Assembly (NCBI GenBank): GCA_005765155.1
Contig: VCCP01000008.1
Location: 744,001 to 808,000, forward strand
Direction of reading: 5' to 3'
DNA: 64,000 nucleotides
Source: Zelopaecilomyces penicillatus
Lineage: Eukaryota > Ascomycota > Sordariomycetes > Hypocreales > Pseudodiploosporaceae
The position numbers and the translations under genes were made by a program. Numbering within the stretch: the stretch's first letter is position 1; each line of letters begins with the position of its first letter. The notes beneath the pieces were generated by a model that saw only the letters and a program-made list of their open reading frames with translations, did not search any database and had not been told where the DNA came from. Shown here piece after piece: positions 1 to 11,687 of this stretch.

Positions 1-1506
1 CGGGCTTGGCTTGTTGTCCTTGGAGCGTGGTGTACTTCATTTTGCAGTTTTGGCTGGATTAACAGTGCGTTTCTCTTTTTATCCTGGGATCGATATTGAT
101 TTTTTTGCATAAAGAAGCAAAATCTGTGTACGATATATGAGCTGACAGCTTTTTTTTTTAGGTGTCGGCGTCTTTCAAGAATACTACAAATCGAATTTCC
201 TAAAAGAATACTCCAACAGCGTAGTCTCATGGATCCCCTCGCTCCAGATCTTCTTCATGAGCGGCATGGTAAGCCCCATCTACCCATCATCACCCGCCCG
301 ATCCTGCATGTCTCACAATAGATTCGCTAACATGAGATCGATCCTAGGGACCAATCGTCGGCATTCTCTCTGACCGATATGGCCCGCGACAGCTCATCCT
401 CGCAGGAACCCTACTACACGTCTTTGGGTTAATGATGACTTCAATATCGCATTCATATTACCAGATTCTCCTCTCACAGGGTGTTTGTAGCGCTATTGGC
501 GTTTCTGCAATCTTTCAGCCAGGTAAGCAAATAAAACCTACGACACATGTATTGCCAACAGTTCTAAAAGTCCATGTTGCAGCATTAAACACAATCTCTG
601 GATGGTTCGATAAGAAGCGCGGTGCTGCGTACGGCATCCTCGCCACAGGATCTAGCTTAGGCGGCGTCATCTTCCCCATCATGGTCAGCCGTCTCATCAA
701 GCAAGTCGGCTTCGGCTGGTCGATGCGCATCTGCGCCTTTCTCATTCTTGGCCTGCTCGTCATTGCAAACTTGACTGTGGCTTCGTATACCCCACCAAAA
801 CCGAAATCCATCACCATGAAGCAGTTCCTGAGTCCGTTTAAGGAGGTTCAGTTTATACTGCTCACTGTTGGGTTGTTTCTCTTTACGTTTGGCCTCTTTA
901 TGCCTATTAATTATATCCCTGCTGAGGCGGCTGCGGCGGGCATGTCTCCCCATTTGGTACAATATCTGATTCCTATTCTCAACGCTGCGAGGTAAGAATC
1001 AATCAAGCCCACTCACTCGTCTCACCAATTGAGGAAATCTCAAACACCATTATACTAACCCTACACTCCCAATTTATAGTCTCTTTGGTCGAATCGGCTC
1101 AGGCTACGTCGGCGACAAAATCGGCCGCTACAACATCTTCATCATCGTCTGCTACATGTCCGGCCTCTGGGTTCTCGCCCTCTGGATCCCTGCCGCCACC
1201 ACAGCCGCGCGCATCGCATTCGCCGCCCTATTTGGCTTCTTCTCGGGCGCATACGTCGCTCTCATCGCGGTCTTGGTCGTGCAAATCTCCCCCATCGCTG
1301 AAATTGGCTTTCGAACCGGCCTCGTCTTCTTGGCTACATCGTTGGGTGGCCTGACGACGAACCCCATCTCTGGCGCGATCCTGGAGTCGAGCAGTGGTTG
1401 GTTGGGCCCCAAGGTGTTTGCAGGCGTGTTTTGTCTGTTAGGAACGACTTTTATCCTGGCTGCTAGGATTTATAGAACCGGCTTCAAGTTGATGGCTGTA
1501 TTTTGA
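1..1506 (+). CDS. MFS transporter, monocarboxylate-transporter-like (5' end outside window)
   Basis: This is the C-terminal part of a major facilitator superfamily permease resembling the fungal monocarboxylate-porter-like group; the substrate is unknown. The exons I place are 1-64, 162-268, 348-522, 583-991 and 1080-1506. All joins keep frame, and the introns are 60-97 nt with GT-AG ends. The first visible segment (AWLVVLGAWCTSF) matches transmembrane helix 1 of this group, and GVFQEYY follows at the next exon start. The loop SDRYGPRQ has the character of the MFS helix 2-3 signature, and GRIGSGYVGDKIGRYN fills the corresponding loop of the second half. About ten hydrophobic helices can be read. 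The start codon and any cytosolic N-terminal tail lie before base 1. It converges on the Zn2Cys6 gene that follows, with only about 150 bases between the stops. Co-regulation is possible but not shown. Confidence 0.88.
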
Positions 1507-1653
1507 GGGAATGGGGAAAAAAGGGGTGCGACCGACTCGAATTGGGTTTCGTGTTTCACAGCGGGCATTTTCTTGGTTTAAAAGTTTAGATTCCACACCT
1601 CTCAGAGCATTGTATAGTATTTATCATAATTATGGCACGATCAATAATAATGT

Positions 1654-3953
1654 CTAAAAATAACTTGAAAAGTCATGCAAATCAACGTGAAGGTCTTCCA
1701 CCAGTGTGTTCCAGTCCGGCAAGCTCGTCTGCACCGCGTTCCCCCAGTCCACAGGCTCCGTATTATTCCAGTTTGCACTCTCTGCCGAACTTCTTACCCC
1801 CCCTCCCCCTACCCCCTGTCCGACTTCAACACCAGACATCCTATTACTAGCTTCGCTGTTTGGGCTTCTCCCTCTCAGCAGCTCAGCTTTCTTCTTCAGC
1901 CTCCGCAAGACTACAGATTTCAAGGCTGGGGCCTCTGCTTGCCTCAGACTCTCCATCTCAAACATCTTATCCGCCACGTTCCAGGCTCTTTCGGTGCTGG
2001 GTCCAAAAGGGGAGACGCATAAATGCCAAAGCACGTATAGAAGCATGTGGTATTGAGGGTGACTGCCGAAACACCAGCCGTGTTGGCGGAGTAGCTCGTC
2101 GGCCCAGAGGTCAAGATGTATCTCTAAGCAGATGCAAGCAGAAGTAAGATTCTCTTCCGTTGCAAATGAGTTTCGCTTCTCGGGGTTCTCAAGATTAGCT
2201 AGCTGTTGTCGTGTTATAAAGTCAATTTTATGTACCATGGCGCATGCCATCTGCCTCGTCAGACGCTGTAAAGGGATAACGGGATTGCACGGCTTGATAT
2301 AAAGCTCGACTCGCCCTCTCAGTTCAGTAATCATGTTACTCCTGATGACCTCCTTTGGCACAGCACCAGTTGGGGCCGCAGAGAGATGAGCCATGTGATG
2401 AAGGGTCTGCGCCACCTCCATGTTCACGAGTGCGAGGCTCATTCTCGTCCACCCAGCATGTGGAGGTGGAAGTTCGCTCATCTCAGGCCGCAGTGCACCG
2501 TCTTCAACATTGATGGGCATCTTGGTATCATACGGCGGGACCGTAGACCACGAGCTGATGCCATGGTCCTCGGCAGACCTGCTGTCTCTAGCAATGAAAT
2601 GCCACCACAGGCGTCGGCGAACTTCGGATTCAAACGGAGTCAATCCCAGCTTGTCACCGTCGCGATGCAAGCCCATGGATTGGGCCATCCGTACAGCAAG
2701 CCCGTTTAGTATCCAAATCCCCCTTCCGTGGTTTTTGGCGCGAGTGGAAGTCTTGACAACGCATGGTTTGTTAGCAACACTCCACCACTCCAGGCAGGGG
2801 GTTTCGAAAGCAAAAGATAAACACGGTGCAGATATACCCACCAGATAAAGGGCCAGTGCTTGTAGTATGAGCACAGTTGGATTCTCCAACATGTCTGCCT
2901 CAGCCAAGCTCTGCTGAAGCCGAGATTTGAACTCCCTCATCGCAACAGGTTTCTCTACGCCGAGTACGTTCTGGATCTCAGGGCCATCTATACACATAGC
3001 CGCTGAGAAGCATACGGCCCACAGCAGAGCCATGACATCCTTGGGGGCAGTTTCTGGTTGGTGAATGGCCGTGAAGATTAGAACCTCATCGGTGGGGATG
3101 TGCAGAACCTTGATGGTAGGGTCAACGAATTGCACAAACACCTGCCACAGGTACATGGCGCTTCGCTTGGAGAGGCTGAAGCTCTTTCTGTTCTGGTCAA
3201 ACATGAAAGGGTTGGAAATTATTCCCAGGAGACTGTAGACTGAGTCCGCATCTTGTTCCTGAGTACCACTGCTGCCGGGGGTGTCCAGCAACGATGACCG
3301 ATCCTGGTCCTTTGTTGGCAAGTTAGGCATAGTTTTAATGATAGACATGAACAAAGCATATCACTCACCTCTTCTATTACTCTTGATATCAAAAGCTCAT
3401 TAAAAAACTGACTGGATGATCCATTCCGAACAAGAACCTCCTCCGACGAGTGTTCCGTAACCAGCGCCGGAGAGTCATGCGGTGTAAGAGCAATCAAGCC
3501 AGTAGTAGCCGGAACTGGAGCCGACACTGGCACTGGATTTGGTATACTCACAGACGGCTCTTTGGACGCCGCCACTATCGTCTTCTCAAGATCAGAGATC
3601 CGTGACGCGACATCCGCAATGGTAGCTTTACGAGCGCGGCGAGCCGGCGGTTCCGCAGCTGCATACGTACACGCAAGACGCGCGCGCACGCACGACAAGC
3701 AAGGGAGCTGTCTGTCGCACCGGATCTTCCTCCTATGGCAGACAACACAGGACCGCGCCGGCTTAAGATGATGCGCCGCCGCAGCACCACCAGCACCAGC
3801 AGCGCGGGGGGACGCCGACGAGCTGGAGGACGGTGATTGTTGGGACATGGTTTCCGGAGGGGAGACGGGCGATGTCCCGGCGCCGAACTGGGGGGTGGGG
3901 CCACCCATGGAAGAAGACATGGCCCCCTTTCGGTGAGTGTTGTTTGCTTTCAC
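1654..3953 (-). CDS. Zn2Cys6 fungal-specific transcription factor
   Basis: Nuclear DNA-binding regulator of about 746 residues. Two exons, 3953-3369 and 3309-1654, are joined across a 59-nt GT-AG intron in phase 0. The binuclear zinc cluster is at residues 69-95 with spacing CX2CX6CX5CX2CX6C (Cys 69, 72, 79, 85, 88, 95) and a basic stretch HRRKIRC. A short linker and a heptad-like segment (about residues 108-130) suit dimerisation. The second exon carries a fungal-specific transcription factor middle domain, including the RRRLWWHFIARDSR segment typical of it. The N-terminus is Ser/Pro/Ala-rich and low complexity, so the start is uncertain; a second ATG lies 11 codons downstream. The target genes cannot be told from sequence. 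The convergent MFS transporter is the closest candidate. Confidence 0.9.
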
Positions 3954-4963
3954 CTTTGTATGGGTGACAACAAAAACGTAATATGTATAGGCACACCATG
4001 CAACTGCAGGTCCTGGGAAGCCGAAGAGTGCAGATGGAGTTGTGTTAGGTCAGCTATTGTAGAGTTTTTGAAAGTCCTCTAGGAGCCATCAGAGGCAAAC
4101 TTGTTGCGGCGCTTCGGCATCGGCACCAGGATAAGGGCCGAGACCGGTAGCTCACCGAGGTCTAGCCAGCATTTCAGCCACTGATGGCATCGATCCGTCC
4201 CGTCAAAGCTTGTCATCCTGTTTAAAATGTTCAGCGTTGGCGGGCTGGAAAGACGCGTATTTATTGCAATCACTCTCTTTTGGAACTGTAGTATTTGTCT
4301 CAAGGGACATGAGCAGCTGCCAATGGCCCGTTCTCCTTGGAATGATGCTCTACTGACTGGATTGCTTGAGATAAAGCACAATGGATATGTCCGTGATTGC
4401 AATATTTGGTTGAGTAGTTAAGTATTGATGGCGAATCTCCATAAGAAGATCTATTGTTGACGTCTTCGAGACACTGATACTTCAGTGAAATATGAGAAGC
4501 TGATCGCAGACGACGATCAAGAGATCTCATGTACTCAACTGCTTCATGAAAATTACATCCTTGCATTTATCATCTTATACTCTGTACTTAGAATGTGCTT
4601 TACTGGATTCATCGCATCGCATCCGTCTCACAAATTATCGGGTTTTCAAGTACTCGAAACATCTCAAAGCAGCCTTCAAAGGGTTGCGAAGCAGGGAAGC
4701 AAGGCACAAAACCGGAACTACCTAGCTGGGCAGATTGCTTATGATATATTTAATATTAATCATGTTCTCAGCTTGCGTTCACCAAACGGGGTGCAAACTG
4801 GCTTACACAAAATGAATATGTCAGACTGACGACATTACCACTGTGGGAATGTTCCGGACAGCTTAATTCATGAAAGCTTATAACATGAAGGCAACTTACA
4901 GTTTCAGGGTCCTCAGGGTGTCTGAGCCTACATCTCAATTCATGTCACAGTAAAAAAAGAAGA
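3954..4963. other. intergenic, no gene recognised
   Basis: Short open frames on both strands lack family resemblance, a fungal-type start context and consistent coding character. I see no RNA gene or repeat. Confidence 0.6.
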
Positions 4964-5560
4964 ATGAACAATATCATGCATCGAATGTTTAGAACCACCA
5001 GTCACAATAACGACCGCATATCACCCAGTCGCAGCAACTCCCACTCCAGTGACTCAGACAGCTTTTCCAGAGCCCAATCACCAGAACGCGAAAGATATAA
5101 CCGAAATAAAAGGGCTAGCGACTCTCATCACAGGCGATCTGATTCTAGTGGGCGTCACCACCATCCCCTCAATCGCCAACGACCGCCATCTACCCGTGAC
5201 CATCACCACCAGCATCACCACCACCACGATAGCTCAACACATACGACAAGAAATCACAACAGACACCACAAAACAAGACACACAGCACACGACGATATAT
5301 CCAGCCGCAGGGTAGAGCATGCCGTAAATGCAGCCATCGACGCCGCCGCCGTTGAGGCTTTCCGGCTGCTCCGTGAGCCTGGAGGCTGGCTTGGCGCAAA
5401 GGGCGTTCGAGTTGCGACTGCAGCGTTGGGCGCGGCGGCGTTGGATTCGGTGATTGTGCGTGATCCAGGGAAAAACAGCAAGCAGACACTGGCTAAATCG
5501 ACAATTGGAGGTCTGCTCATCAACAGGCTGGCAAATGGGTCGCGAAAAAGGCAAAGGTAG
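4964..5560 (+). CDS. hypothetical His/Ser/Arg-rich protein with conserved Ala-rich C-terminal domain
   Basis: Single-exon frame of 198 residues. The first ~110 residues are low complexity: Ser/Arg-rich, then a His-rich run around residues 65-105 with a cluster of nine His among ten residues. The last ~80 residues form an ordered Ala/Gly-rich segment (HAVNAAIDAAAVEAFRLL, then GGWLGAKGVRVATAALGAAA, then a basic end). From memory, a C-terminal block of this kind (AAxxAF, then a GxWxGxKGxRVxTAAxGAxxxD pattern) recurs in filamentous-fungus proteins with disordered charged N-termini, which is the main support for calling this a real gene. Function is unknown. The His-rich part could bind metal, but that is only a guess from composition. 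The start at 4964 is the first ATG of the frame; the methionines at codons 5 and 8 are alternatives. Confidence 0.6.
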   Translation: MNNIMHRMFRTTSHNNDRISPSRSNSHSSDSDSFSRAQSPERERYNRNKRASDSHHRRSDSSGRHHHPLNRQRPPSTRDHHHQHHHHHDSSTHTTRNHNRHHKTRHTAHDDISSRRVEHAVNAAIDAAAVEAFRLLREPGGWLGAKGVRVATAALGAAALDSVIVRDPGKNSKQTLAKSTIGGLLINRLANGSRKRQR

Positions 5561-6005
5561 CGGCGTTTATACACAGTCTTCCGATACCCAGACAAAATTG
5601 CAGCATGAACATGGAACAACAGCAACACAGGGAGCCGAATTTGAACACTGGGAACACAACTTCAGTCAGGTAATATTAGTTTATTTTCGTTTCGATCGTC
5701 CAGTAAAGACAACTCTCATCCACCATTAATGCATAATCCATCCGTCCCTCCTTTTGAGAATATCTTCCCAAGGTGCTACCCAAAACCGACGCTGGTCGTC
5801 GGGATGATTTGCTGCCCAGAAGAAATCCAAGCAGCCCTAGTCAAGTAACACTGTCTGACATGCCATCTCGCTTTTGGGGACATGCAGTCCGCCAAAAAAA
5901 ATAAAACGAGGTTAAACAAACGCCCCTTTCACTTCATTCTGCCGCTCCAAAGTAATGCTCTAGCTTGCTATTAATACAGAAAAGACGAGAATGACGTGGG
6001 ATTGA
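5561..6005. other. intergenic, no gene recognised
   Basis: Short region between convergent genes, expected to hold both 3' untranslated ends. Nothing else is recognised. Confidence 0.6.
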
Positions 6006-7128
6006 TCATTGGGCCTTTTTGGTGTCTGCGTCTTGCAGATATTGTCTCTGATCTCCACCCTCGGTGGACTTGACAATTCGGTCAGTCTCCTGGATTTGCT
6101 TCTTCCAGGTGCTGTCGGCCATCTTTGTCTCCGAGAACATCTCCTCCTCAGGCTGTCGGTAGCTTCCGCCCAGTCGGTCCCAGAGGGTTGTAAATTGGCC
6201 GTAGTTGAAGTTGAAAGCAGAGTGGTGGAGACTGTGGCACGCGGCGCCGTTGATGACGGGGTTGTTCGAGACGTACTCTCCGTCGTGAATCAGGATGGTC
6301 CAGATCTGGATGAAGGTGAAGAGAACGACATAGGCCCACTTCTGCAAAGGGAAAATGAAGGGGAATACGTGGTAAGGCAGAGACTGCGCCCATCCGTCGA
6401 CAGGGTGGAAGGCAATGGCGGCAAATGGGGTGGGCATGATCCACTTGTGGTGCGCCTTGTGCATGTGCTTATAGATCGACGGGTGGTGGAGACCGCGGTG
6501 AATGAAGTAGATGAAGCAGTCGGTAAATAGGAGGAAGAGCGGGAACTGTAGATAATTGTACCATAGTCCTGGCCCATCCGCCGTGGTGTCGTACATCTTG
6601 GAGTATCCACGGATCTCGAGCCAGAAGAAAGGAATCGTCAGGAGACCCATTCCAGGCACGGATGTGACGGATTGCTTGATTTCAAGCCACACTTGATTCT
6701 TCAAGTATCGAGGGTGTTGGAATGTCCGATGATCGAAGACCAAGTAGTAGGACAGAGTCGAAAACATAAAGTAGAGGATCAGGCCCAATACGCTATTCAA
6801 CAGGCAAACATTAGCTCGATGCGTTGCTTTTCGTGCCTCACAACTGGCGGCGACAAAGGAGCGCGCCTAAAACGAGCTTCACTCACCAAGTCATCATATA
6901 CAAACTGCTCAATTGCCTCCAAGCGTTATCTCTGGGCAGCGCTGACATGTCGACATACTTGCCCGGCGCCAGCGAGAGGTATTGCGACGCAGGCTCATAG
7001 TGGTAGGGCAGTCGGCGACCGCCTGCGACCTGGGTGCTGTTATCGTATAGCTTCCCTGATGCCGGCAAGATCGTGGCATAAAGACGGTCAAAGACGAGAC
7101 CGTCTAGCAGCTCCAGCACGATATCCAT
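6006..7128 (-). CDS. ERG3: delta7-sterol C-5 desaturase (ergosterol pathway)
   Basis: Di-iron membrane desaturase of the fatty acid hydroxylase superfamily that introduces the C-5(6) double bond in ergosterol synthesis at the endoplasmic reticulum. Exons 7128-6887 and 6792-6006 are joined across a 94-nt intron and give 342 residues, normal for fungal ERG3. The three histidine clusters are visible: HRGLHH (HX3HH), HKAHHK (HX2HH) and HSLHH (HX2HH). The stretch between the first two boxes and the following PTPFAAIAFHPVDGWAQS are characteristic of C-5 desaturases rather than ERG25-type C-4 oxidases. Several hydrophobic helices surround the boxes. The start at 7128 gives MDIVLELLDG, a usual N-terminus for this enzyme. 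The gene appears intact. Confidence 0.93.
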
Positions 7129-8119
7129 GGTGTCGTGTCGTGTCGATGATTGCGAATTGGTATGGTGGTGTTGCTGCTGCTGCGTTCTCCTGATGACCGA
7201 CTGTTCACAGAGATTTGGTGTGGAATTAAGAAATCCAGGAGTAGATAACGATAAGGTGGGGTGCCTGAAAAACACCCGAATAGGCATGAGCAAATCCGGA
7301 CGGCATTTCGGTTGTCCGAGTGGAACGATTTGGGGAATCCGAATACGCTTGTTCATGCACACGCACATTCGTATGAGACACGCTTCGGTATCCGTATTCG
7401 GGTTGCTGCACCGCTCTTTTTTGCCCGTTTGCCCCTGACGCGCGCCACCCACTTTGATGTCCAAATTACGGAGCATGCCTCGAATGATGTCTAGCAAATG
7501 CAACAAATTGATGGCACTGCTTGACATGCCACCCGCTATGGCTGGCTATTTGTTCCTTTTCTTACCGCACACTTCACTGGGGAATGCCTACATGCTGCAC
7601 TACAACCAGCAAGTTCGTAATCTAATCAATCTTGATCTAATCCGGTTGTTTCGGAGCTGATCAATCCCTGATCGATTCCGATTCGTCTAGCCGTCAACGA
7701 ATGCGGGTGGCATATTACGAGTTTACCCCTTTGTTGGATTGGGATATCCTAGACCGATCATCCGCATCACGCCACATCAATCAGCTCATTATGACACCTC
7801 TAATATGGCTATGCAGCGATTCACTGTTATAACAACAAAGCTTGGCGACTCGCATTTTTTACTTGTCTCAAGAACTCACCCAATTGGATGTAGCAAACCC
7901 TCCTAGTGCACGCGTAGAAATGTTAGCACTGAGGAATGACAATTGAGCACCACGTTCCGCAGCGGATTTAACCCATGTACTGCTGTCCAACTTTATGCCG
8001 GGTTTCCTCTTCAAGGCTTACAAAGCTATGTCTCTCAATTTGCCTCCTACTGGGAGTTGTGATATTGAGCTTACATTTTAGCACTAATTAGTGATGAAGA
8101 AACGATACTACTAATGGAA
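7129..8119. other. intergenic, no gene recognised
   Basis: Upstream region of the sterol desaturase. Short open frames here have no recognisable resemblance. No tRNA or repeat was seen. Confidence 0.55.
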
Positions 8120-8571
8120 TCATCGATGATGCTCGCTGGTGAGGGGCCTGGTCCCTAAGCTGGCTAACACCTTGCATTTTTGTTCTCCTGACATGATACA
8201 ATCATCGAATTCTTTATGTTTTCCATGCTCGTCAATAATGAATTCAGTCATTAGACTGTGTAATCTGCCTTCCCCCTTGCTTGCGAGTATGTACCACATC
8301 CTCTGGACACCGTTCGTCCAGATTGAAGGCAATTGTATCACGACCTGTCAGGTGATATATATAGAATGAACCCCGCGAAATTCTCTGTGTTGCGGTGAAC
8401 CCACCGTGATTCACCTTGACGATGGTCCCATCGTTAGTCTTAAAATTTGCCAGTTGGGTTCCGACAAGATAGAATAAACATGTCAGCCATAACATAAATC
8501 GGCTTTCTATAGTTACAAACAACGTATTCTCCAAGGCAAGGCCAAACAAGCAAAAGTAGAGATACTATCAT
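8120..8571 (-). CDS. possible small secreted protein (three-exon model)
   Basis: Tentative gene. Exons 8571-8521, 8438-8295 and 8227-8120 join in phase 0 twice and give 100 residues. The predicted protein starts with a convincing signal-peptide-like segment (MIVSLLLLVWPCLG). The mature part has three cysteines and no recognised domain. Both proposed introns (82 and 67 nt) have GT-AG ends and branch-like motifs, GCTGAC in the first and CTAATGAC in the second. I know no homologue. An alternative reading, without splicing, starts further in with another hydrophobic leader, so the true structure is open. A fungal effector-type protein would fit the size, but this rests on the leader alone. Confidence 0.3.
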
Positions 8572-8714
8572 ACCCGGTTGTAGAACGATCGTACGAACCG
8601 AGTAACCAGGCATTGCGCATAAGTACACACTATTCAACTTGTGATGCTATCCTTCCCCACATGTGCCGTCCCTGTGAGCTAGTGGCCCGGAGCTCCACTC
8701 TCACAATGAGAAGC

Positions 8715-8719
8715 AAAAA
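8715..8719 (-). terminator. RNA polymerase III T-run terminator of tRNA-Val
   Basis: A run of five T on the minus strand lies 12 bases past the tRNA 3' end, the usual Pol III stop signal. Confidence 0.75.
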
Positions 8720-8731
8720 GATAATGTGTCA

Positions 8732-8804
8732 GGTTCTACCCGGGCTCGAACCGGAGACCTCTTCGGTGTTAACGAAGTGTCATAACCAACTAGACCATAG
8801 AACC
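8732..8804 (-). tRNA. tRNA-Val (anticodon AAC)
   Basis: A 73-nt cloverleaf without intron. The seven-base acceptor stem GGTTCTA / TAGAACC pairs perfectly. The anticodon stem CTTCG/CGAAG encloses the loop TTAACAC, so the anticodon is AAC (inosine-modifiable, valine). The T arm has TCCGG/CCGGG around TTCGAGC, which also supplies the internal B box. The D arm carries the usual AGTTGG loop (A box). CCA is not encoded, as expected for a eukaryotic gene. Confidence 0.95.
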
Positions 8805-9471
8805 GTGTCTACCCAGACGTCATAGATGCCCTCATGAGCATCGTGTCGCGAATCGAGAAAAATTGCCTTGCTGAAAACGAAGCGGAGGTTGAGTAGAGTT
8901 GCTTGAATTGGCCATCTTCATCAGCAAAATAGGGCCAACTATACCGTTATTATGACATCTAATCAGCTATTTGAGTTTGTTAGATAGGAGATGATATATA
9001 CTCAGAGCTCAATCGAGGACTTCATGTATAATTGGATCACTGAACTTGAGCTTCAACTAGGGAACTCTATAATATCTCTGTTTCTTTTCACGCATGCATT
9101 CTGAAACTTTCGATCAATCATAGCATGCCTAATACAACCAAATCTATGGCAGTCAACATATGTAGGTTCGTAAGAGCTCATGTGCAGGTGAGATATCATG
9201 AGATAGCCAAGCTATACTCAACCAATTTCACCGCCAATAGGTATTCACAAAGTTGCTACGATTCACTGAAACAATGAGGGTTTCTAGTATAAGTTAGGCT
9301 AGACCCTCTGCTTTTTTTCAATTACACTAGATACTCACAGACAGCGTCAACTTCAACAGTCTCAGCCTCTTGCAAAAATAAACCCTCATCATCCTTCATT
9401 CTTCTGCTTCACTTTCCCATTGCAGACTCACTAAACCACCTTAACCTCAAAGTCAGTAACAATCTCTCAAA
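8805..9471. other. intergenic between tRNA-Val and small Cys-rich gene
   Basis: AT-rich. The last ~170 bases are pyrimidine-rich with a TATAAG-like element near 9290 and look like the promoter and leader of the gene that follows. Confidence 0.5.
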
Positions 9472-9738
9472 ATGTGCCAGGTATTCCTTCGCCTCTGCGA
9501 GACCTGTCCCCAAATCTCAGTCTGCTGCATCCACTACTGCAAACCTATTCAGGATAATGGACAAGTCTCAAGCCCCATGACTGGCTTTTGCGTCTTCAAA
9601 GAGCTACACCTTTCTCATTTCGAAGGTTGCCTCGGTCTTACTTTCCCAGGAGCTCTTACCTATCAAGAGCATTGTTGGGAGCACAAGACTGTAGATGAGA
9701 TGGATGAGGAAATTGATTTGATGGTGAATTATGGTTGA
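9472..9738 (+). CDS. small cysteine-rich hypothetical protein
   Basis: Single-exon frame of 88 residues with nine cysteines, most of them in the first 25 residues (MCQVFLRLC, ETC, VCCIHYC). There is no signal peptide or transmembrane segment. Short fungal proteins that begin MC and hold paired cysteines are frequent and may bind zinc; this one fits the pattern, but I cannot name a family. The start context AAAATG behind a CT-rich leader supports expression. The C-terminal end is acidic (EMDEEIDLMV). Function is unknown. Confidence 0.5.
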   Translation: MCQVFLRLCETCPQISVCCIHYCKPIQDNGQVSSPMTGFCVFKELHLSHFEGCLGLTFPGALTYQEHCWEHKTVDEMDEEIDLMVNYG

Positions 9739-9797
9739 TTAATTTGGTGGTTGTGTATCATCTAATATTTGGCAAACGCGGAAGCCATGTATTTTTA

Positions 9798-11362
9798 TCA
9801 TTCACTAGTTACTCTTCCCTCTCTCCGAATCTGCCACAGTGATACAGGGTCCACGATTCCGGGGGGCACATTTAAGTGATAGATAGCATCGCCATGAGAA
9901 TCGATACAGGTTTGCACTCGTTGTGTCTTGATCTGAAGTCCAAATAATTGGAACTTAGACGCAACCTCTTCCCATATTCTGACCACATCAGGCTTCAACA
10001 CTAAATCCCAGGTGCCACGGCAGGTTATGGTAGGTCGGCCATTGTCCATGTGATACAAGAATGCACAAGCTTCTCCCCTGCCACCATACCAGAGCGACAT
10101 ATTTTGCAACTTTGGCATTCTCAACGCTGCCACCCCGGCCTTGTATAAAAGTGAATTAGCCCCTTCTTGGCCATGACCATACTGCAATCGTCTAGTTGTC
10201 AATGCTAAAGACTCCAGATGTTTCCAGGTCCATTCTTGTTCGCATGCTCCGAAGAAGTCAGAAGCTTCAACCATGAATGACATGGAGAACTGTTCAAGGC
10301 TAAGACTTTTGAATGCAATGAGTTTCCCGAATATAATATCTTGGGTATGGACAAGTTTAAGAAAGTTTGACCAGCCGTGAGATTGATTGATCGTAATATC
10401 ATCGCTGAAGTCTTCAAACACGGATAGTCTCTTAAGCGAGTTGTGAAAATAGTGTTCAACCCAGTACCTAAAATCTAAATGATGATAGTCAGTAACATAC
10501 CTATGGGACAGCAAGATGAATTTTCATTGCAATTGAAGAAGGGGGTAACGTTGTGATACTACGTACAATAATCACATGCCGGTCCCATATGGCCATTCCA
10601 TTGTTTCCATGGCTCGTAGACCATACGTTCGAGGCGGGGGAGGCTTTTACGAAAGCATTGTAACATGAGAGGACTCAATCAACGGCGACATTGTCGACGC
10701 ACCGTAAAGCCGGTAACTGCATCGACCCGAGGTAACGTTTCCAGTAGCTCAAAATAACAATGTGGAAAGAGTCGCATAATAGCGAATAGCGGAGGCGGTT
10801 TGACCCGCACGCCATTAACCCAGCCATGCTTTGGATCATTCCAACTAACAGTCGATTCGTGCGACTGGTGTAAACTTTCAGACGGGGTGTCTTCATGCTT
10901 AGATCCGAAGCAGTAATTCTTAAACCAATGATCAGAATCACTGGGAGAATAGACGTTAAACTCCAACATCAATTCTTTCGTCGGCTGCCAAGTGCTAAGA
11001 ATAGTAAAAAGTTTGAAAACAGTTTTGGAAATGATTTCTTTGTTGCGTTTTTTCTCGCTTTCAGACTCGTTCATTTTGCAAGATTGACAAGAATATCTTG
11101 GTAGTTTAACATTTAGCAAGATAACCTTGATAAGAGGCCTATGCCGAACCGCCATAAGTTCAAATGCATCCAGACAATTTGCTCCAAGGTTCAGTCGATG
11201 AAAGTTTTTTGGTTCTATGAACAGTTGCCATTCTTTACAAACAGCTGCGCAGGATGTCCAGCCTCGATGTTTTTGCTGTACTATGGCCTCCAATATCATT
11301 AGGCGAAGCTCTACAGGCAGACCAGGCAGAGTTTTGGCCCGCGAATGACTGCACAGGGCCAT
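9798..11362 (-). pseudogene. F-box protein gene interrupted by an in-frame TGA
   Basis: F-box proteins recruit substrates to SCF ubiquitin ligases. Exon 1 is 11362-10567 and exon 2 is 10474-9798, with a 92-nt GT-AG intron containing a CTGAC branch motif. The N-terminus (LPGLPVELRLMILEAI) is an F-box; the rest resembles a large fungal F-box-associated family. At 10681-10679 a TGA stops the frame. The same frame then continues without a break with family-typical sequence (LPRLERMVYEPWKQW) through to the second exon. So one codon breaks an otherwise open gene of about 490 codons. The start at 11362 places the F-box near the N-terminus; the frame is open further upstream to 11575. Alternatives are programmed readthrough or a sequencing error. 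No splice pair removes only the stop. Confidence 0.75.
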
Positions 11363-11687
11363 CTTTTGGCATGGGAGGTATGACGGCCGGAGAAGTGGTA
11401 GTGGGTTTCCGTCGAGAGATGGGAAATCGAATTCTAGTAGGATTGAACTGTGATAATATGAGAAGGATGTGAAATAAAAAGAAGTATCCAGCAGATGCTG
11501 GTTGAGTTTATGTAGATAATTTAAGGTTTCCGGGCTTTTGGGCTGCCGGCTGACCATAGAATGGGGCAAACCCACATTTTAATTTGCTTCACTGCCATAA
11601 ATCCTAGCATTTCGAAATCGGGTTTCATAGTTGGCTCAAATTCGTAGCAGGGCAATTAATTTGACATGGAATCAGCCTTGAAGATCT

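Noticed and set aside
1300..1320. TTCGAACC-like tRNA T-loop word
   Set aside because: It lies inside the MFS coding exon and no cloverleaf surrounds it.
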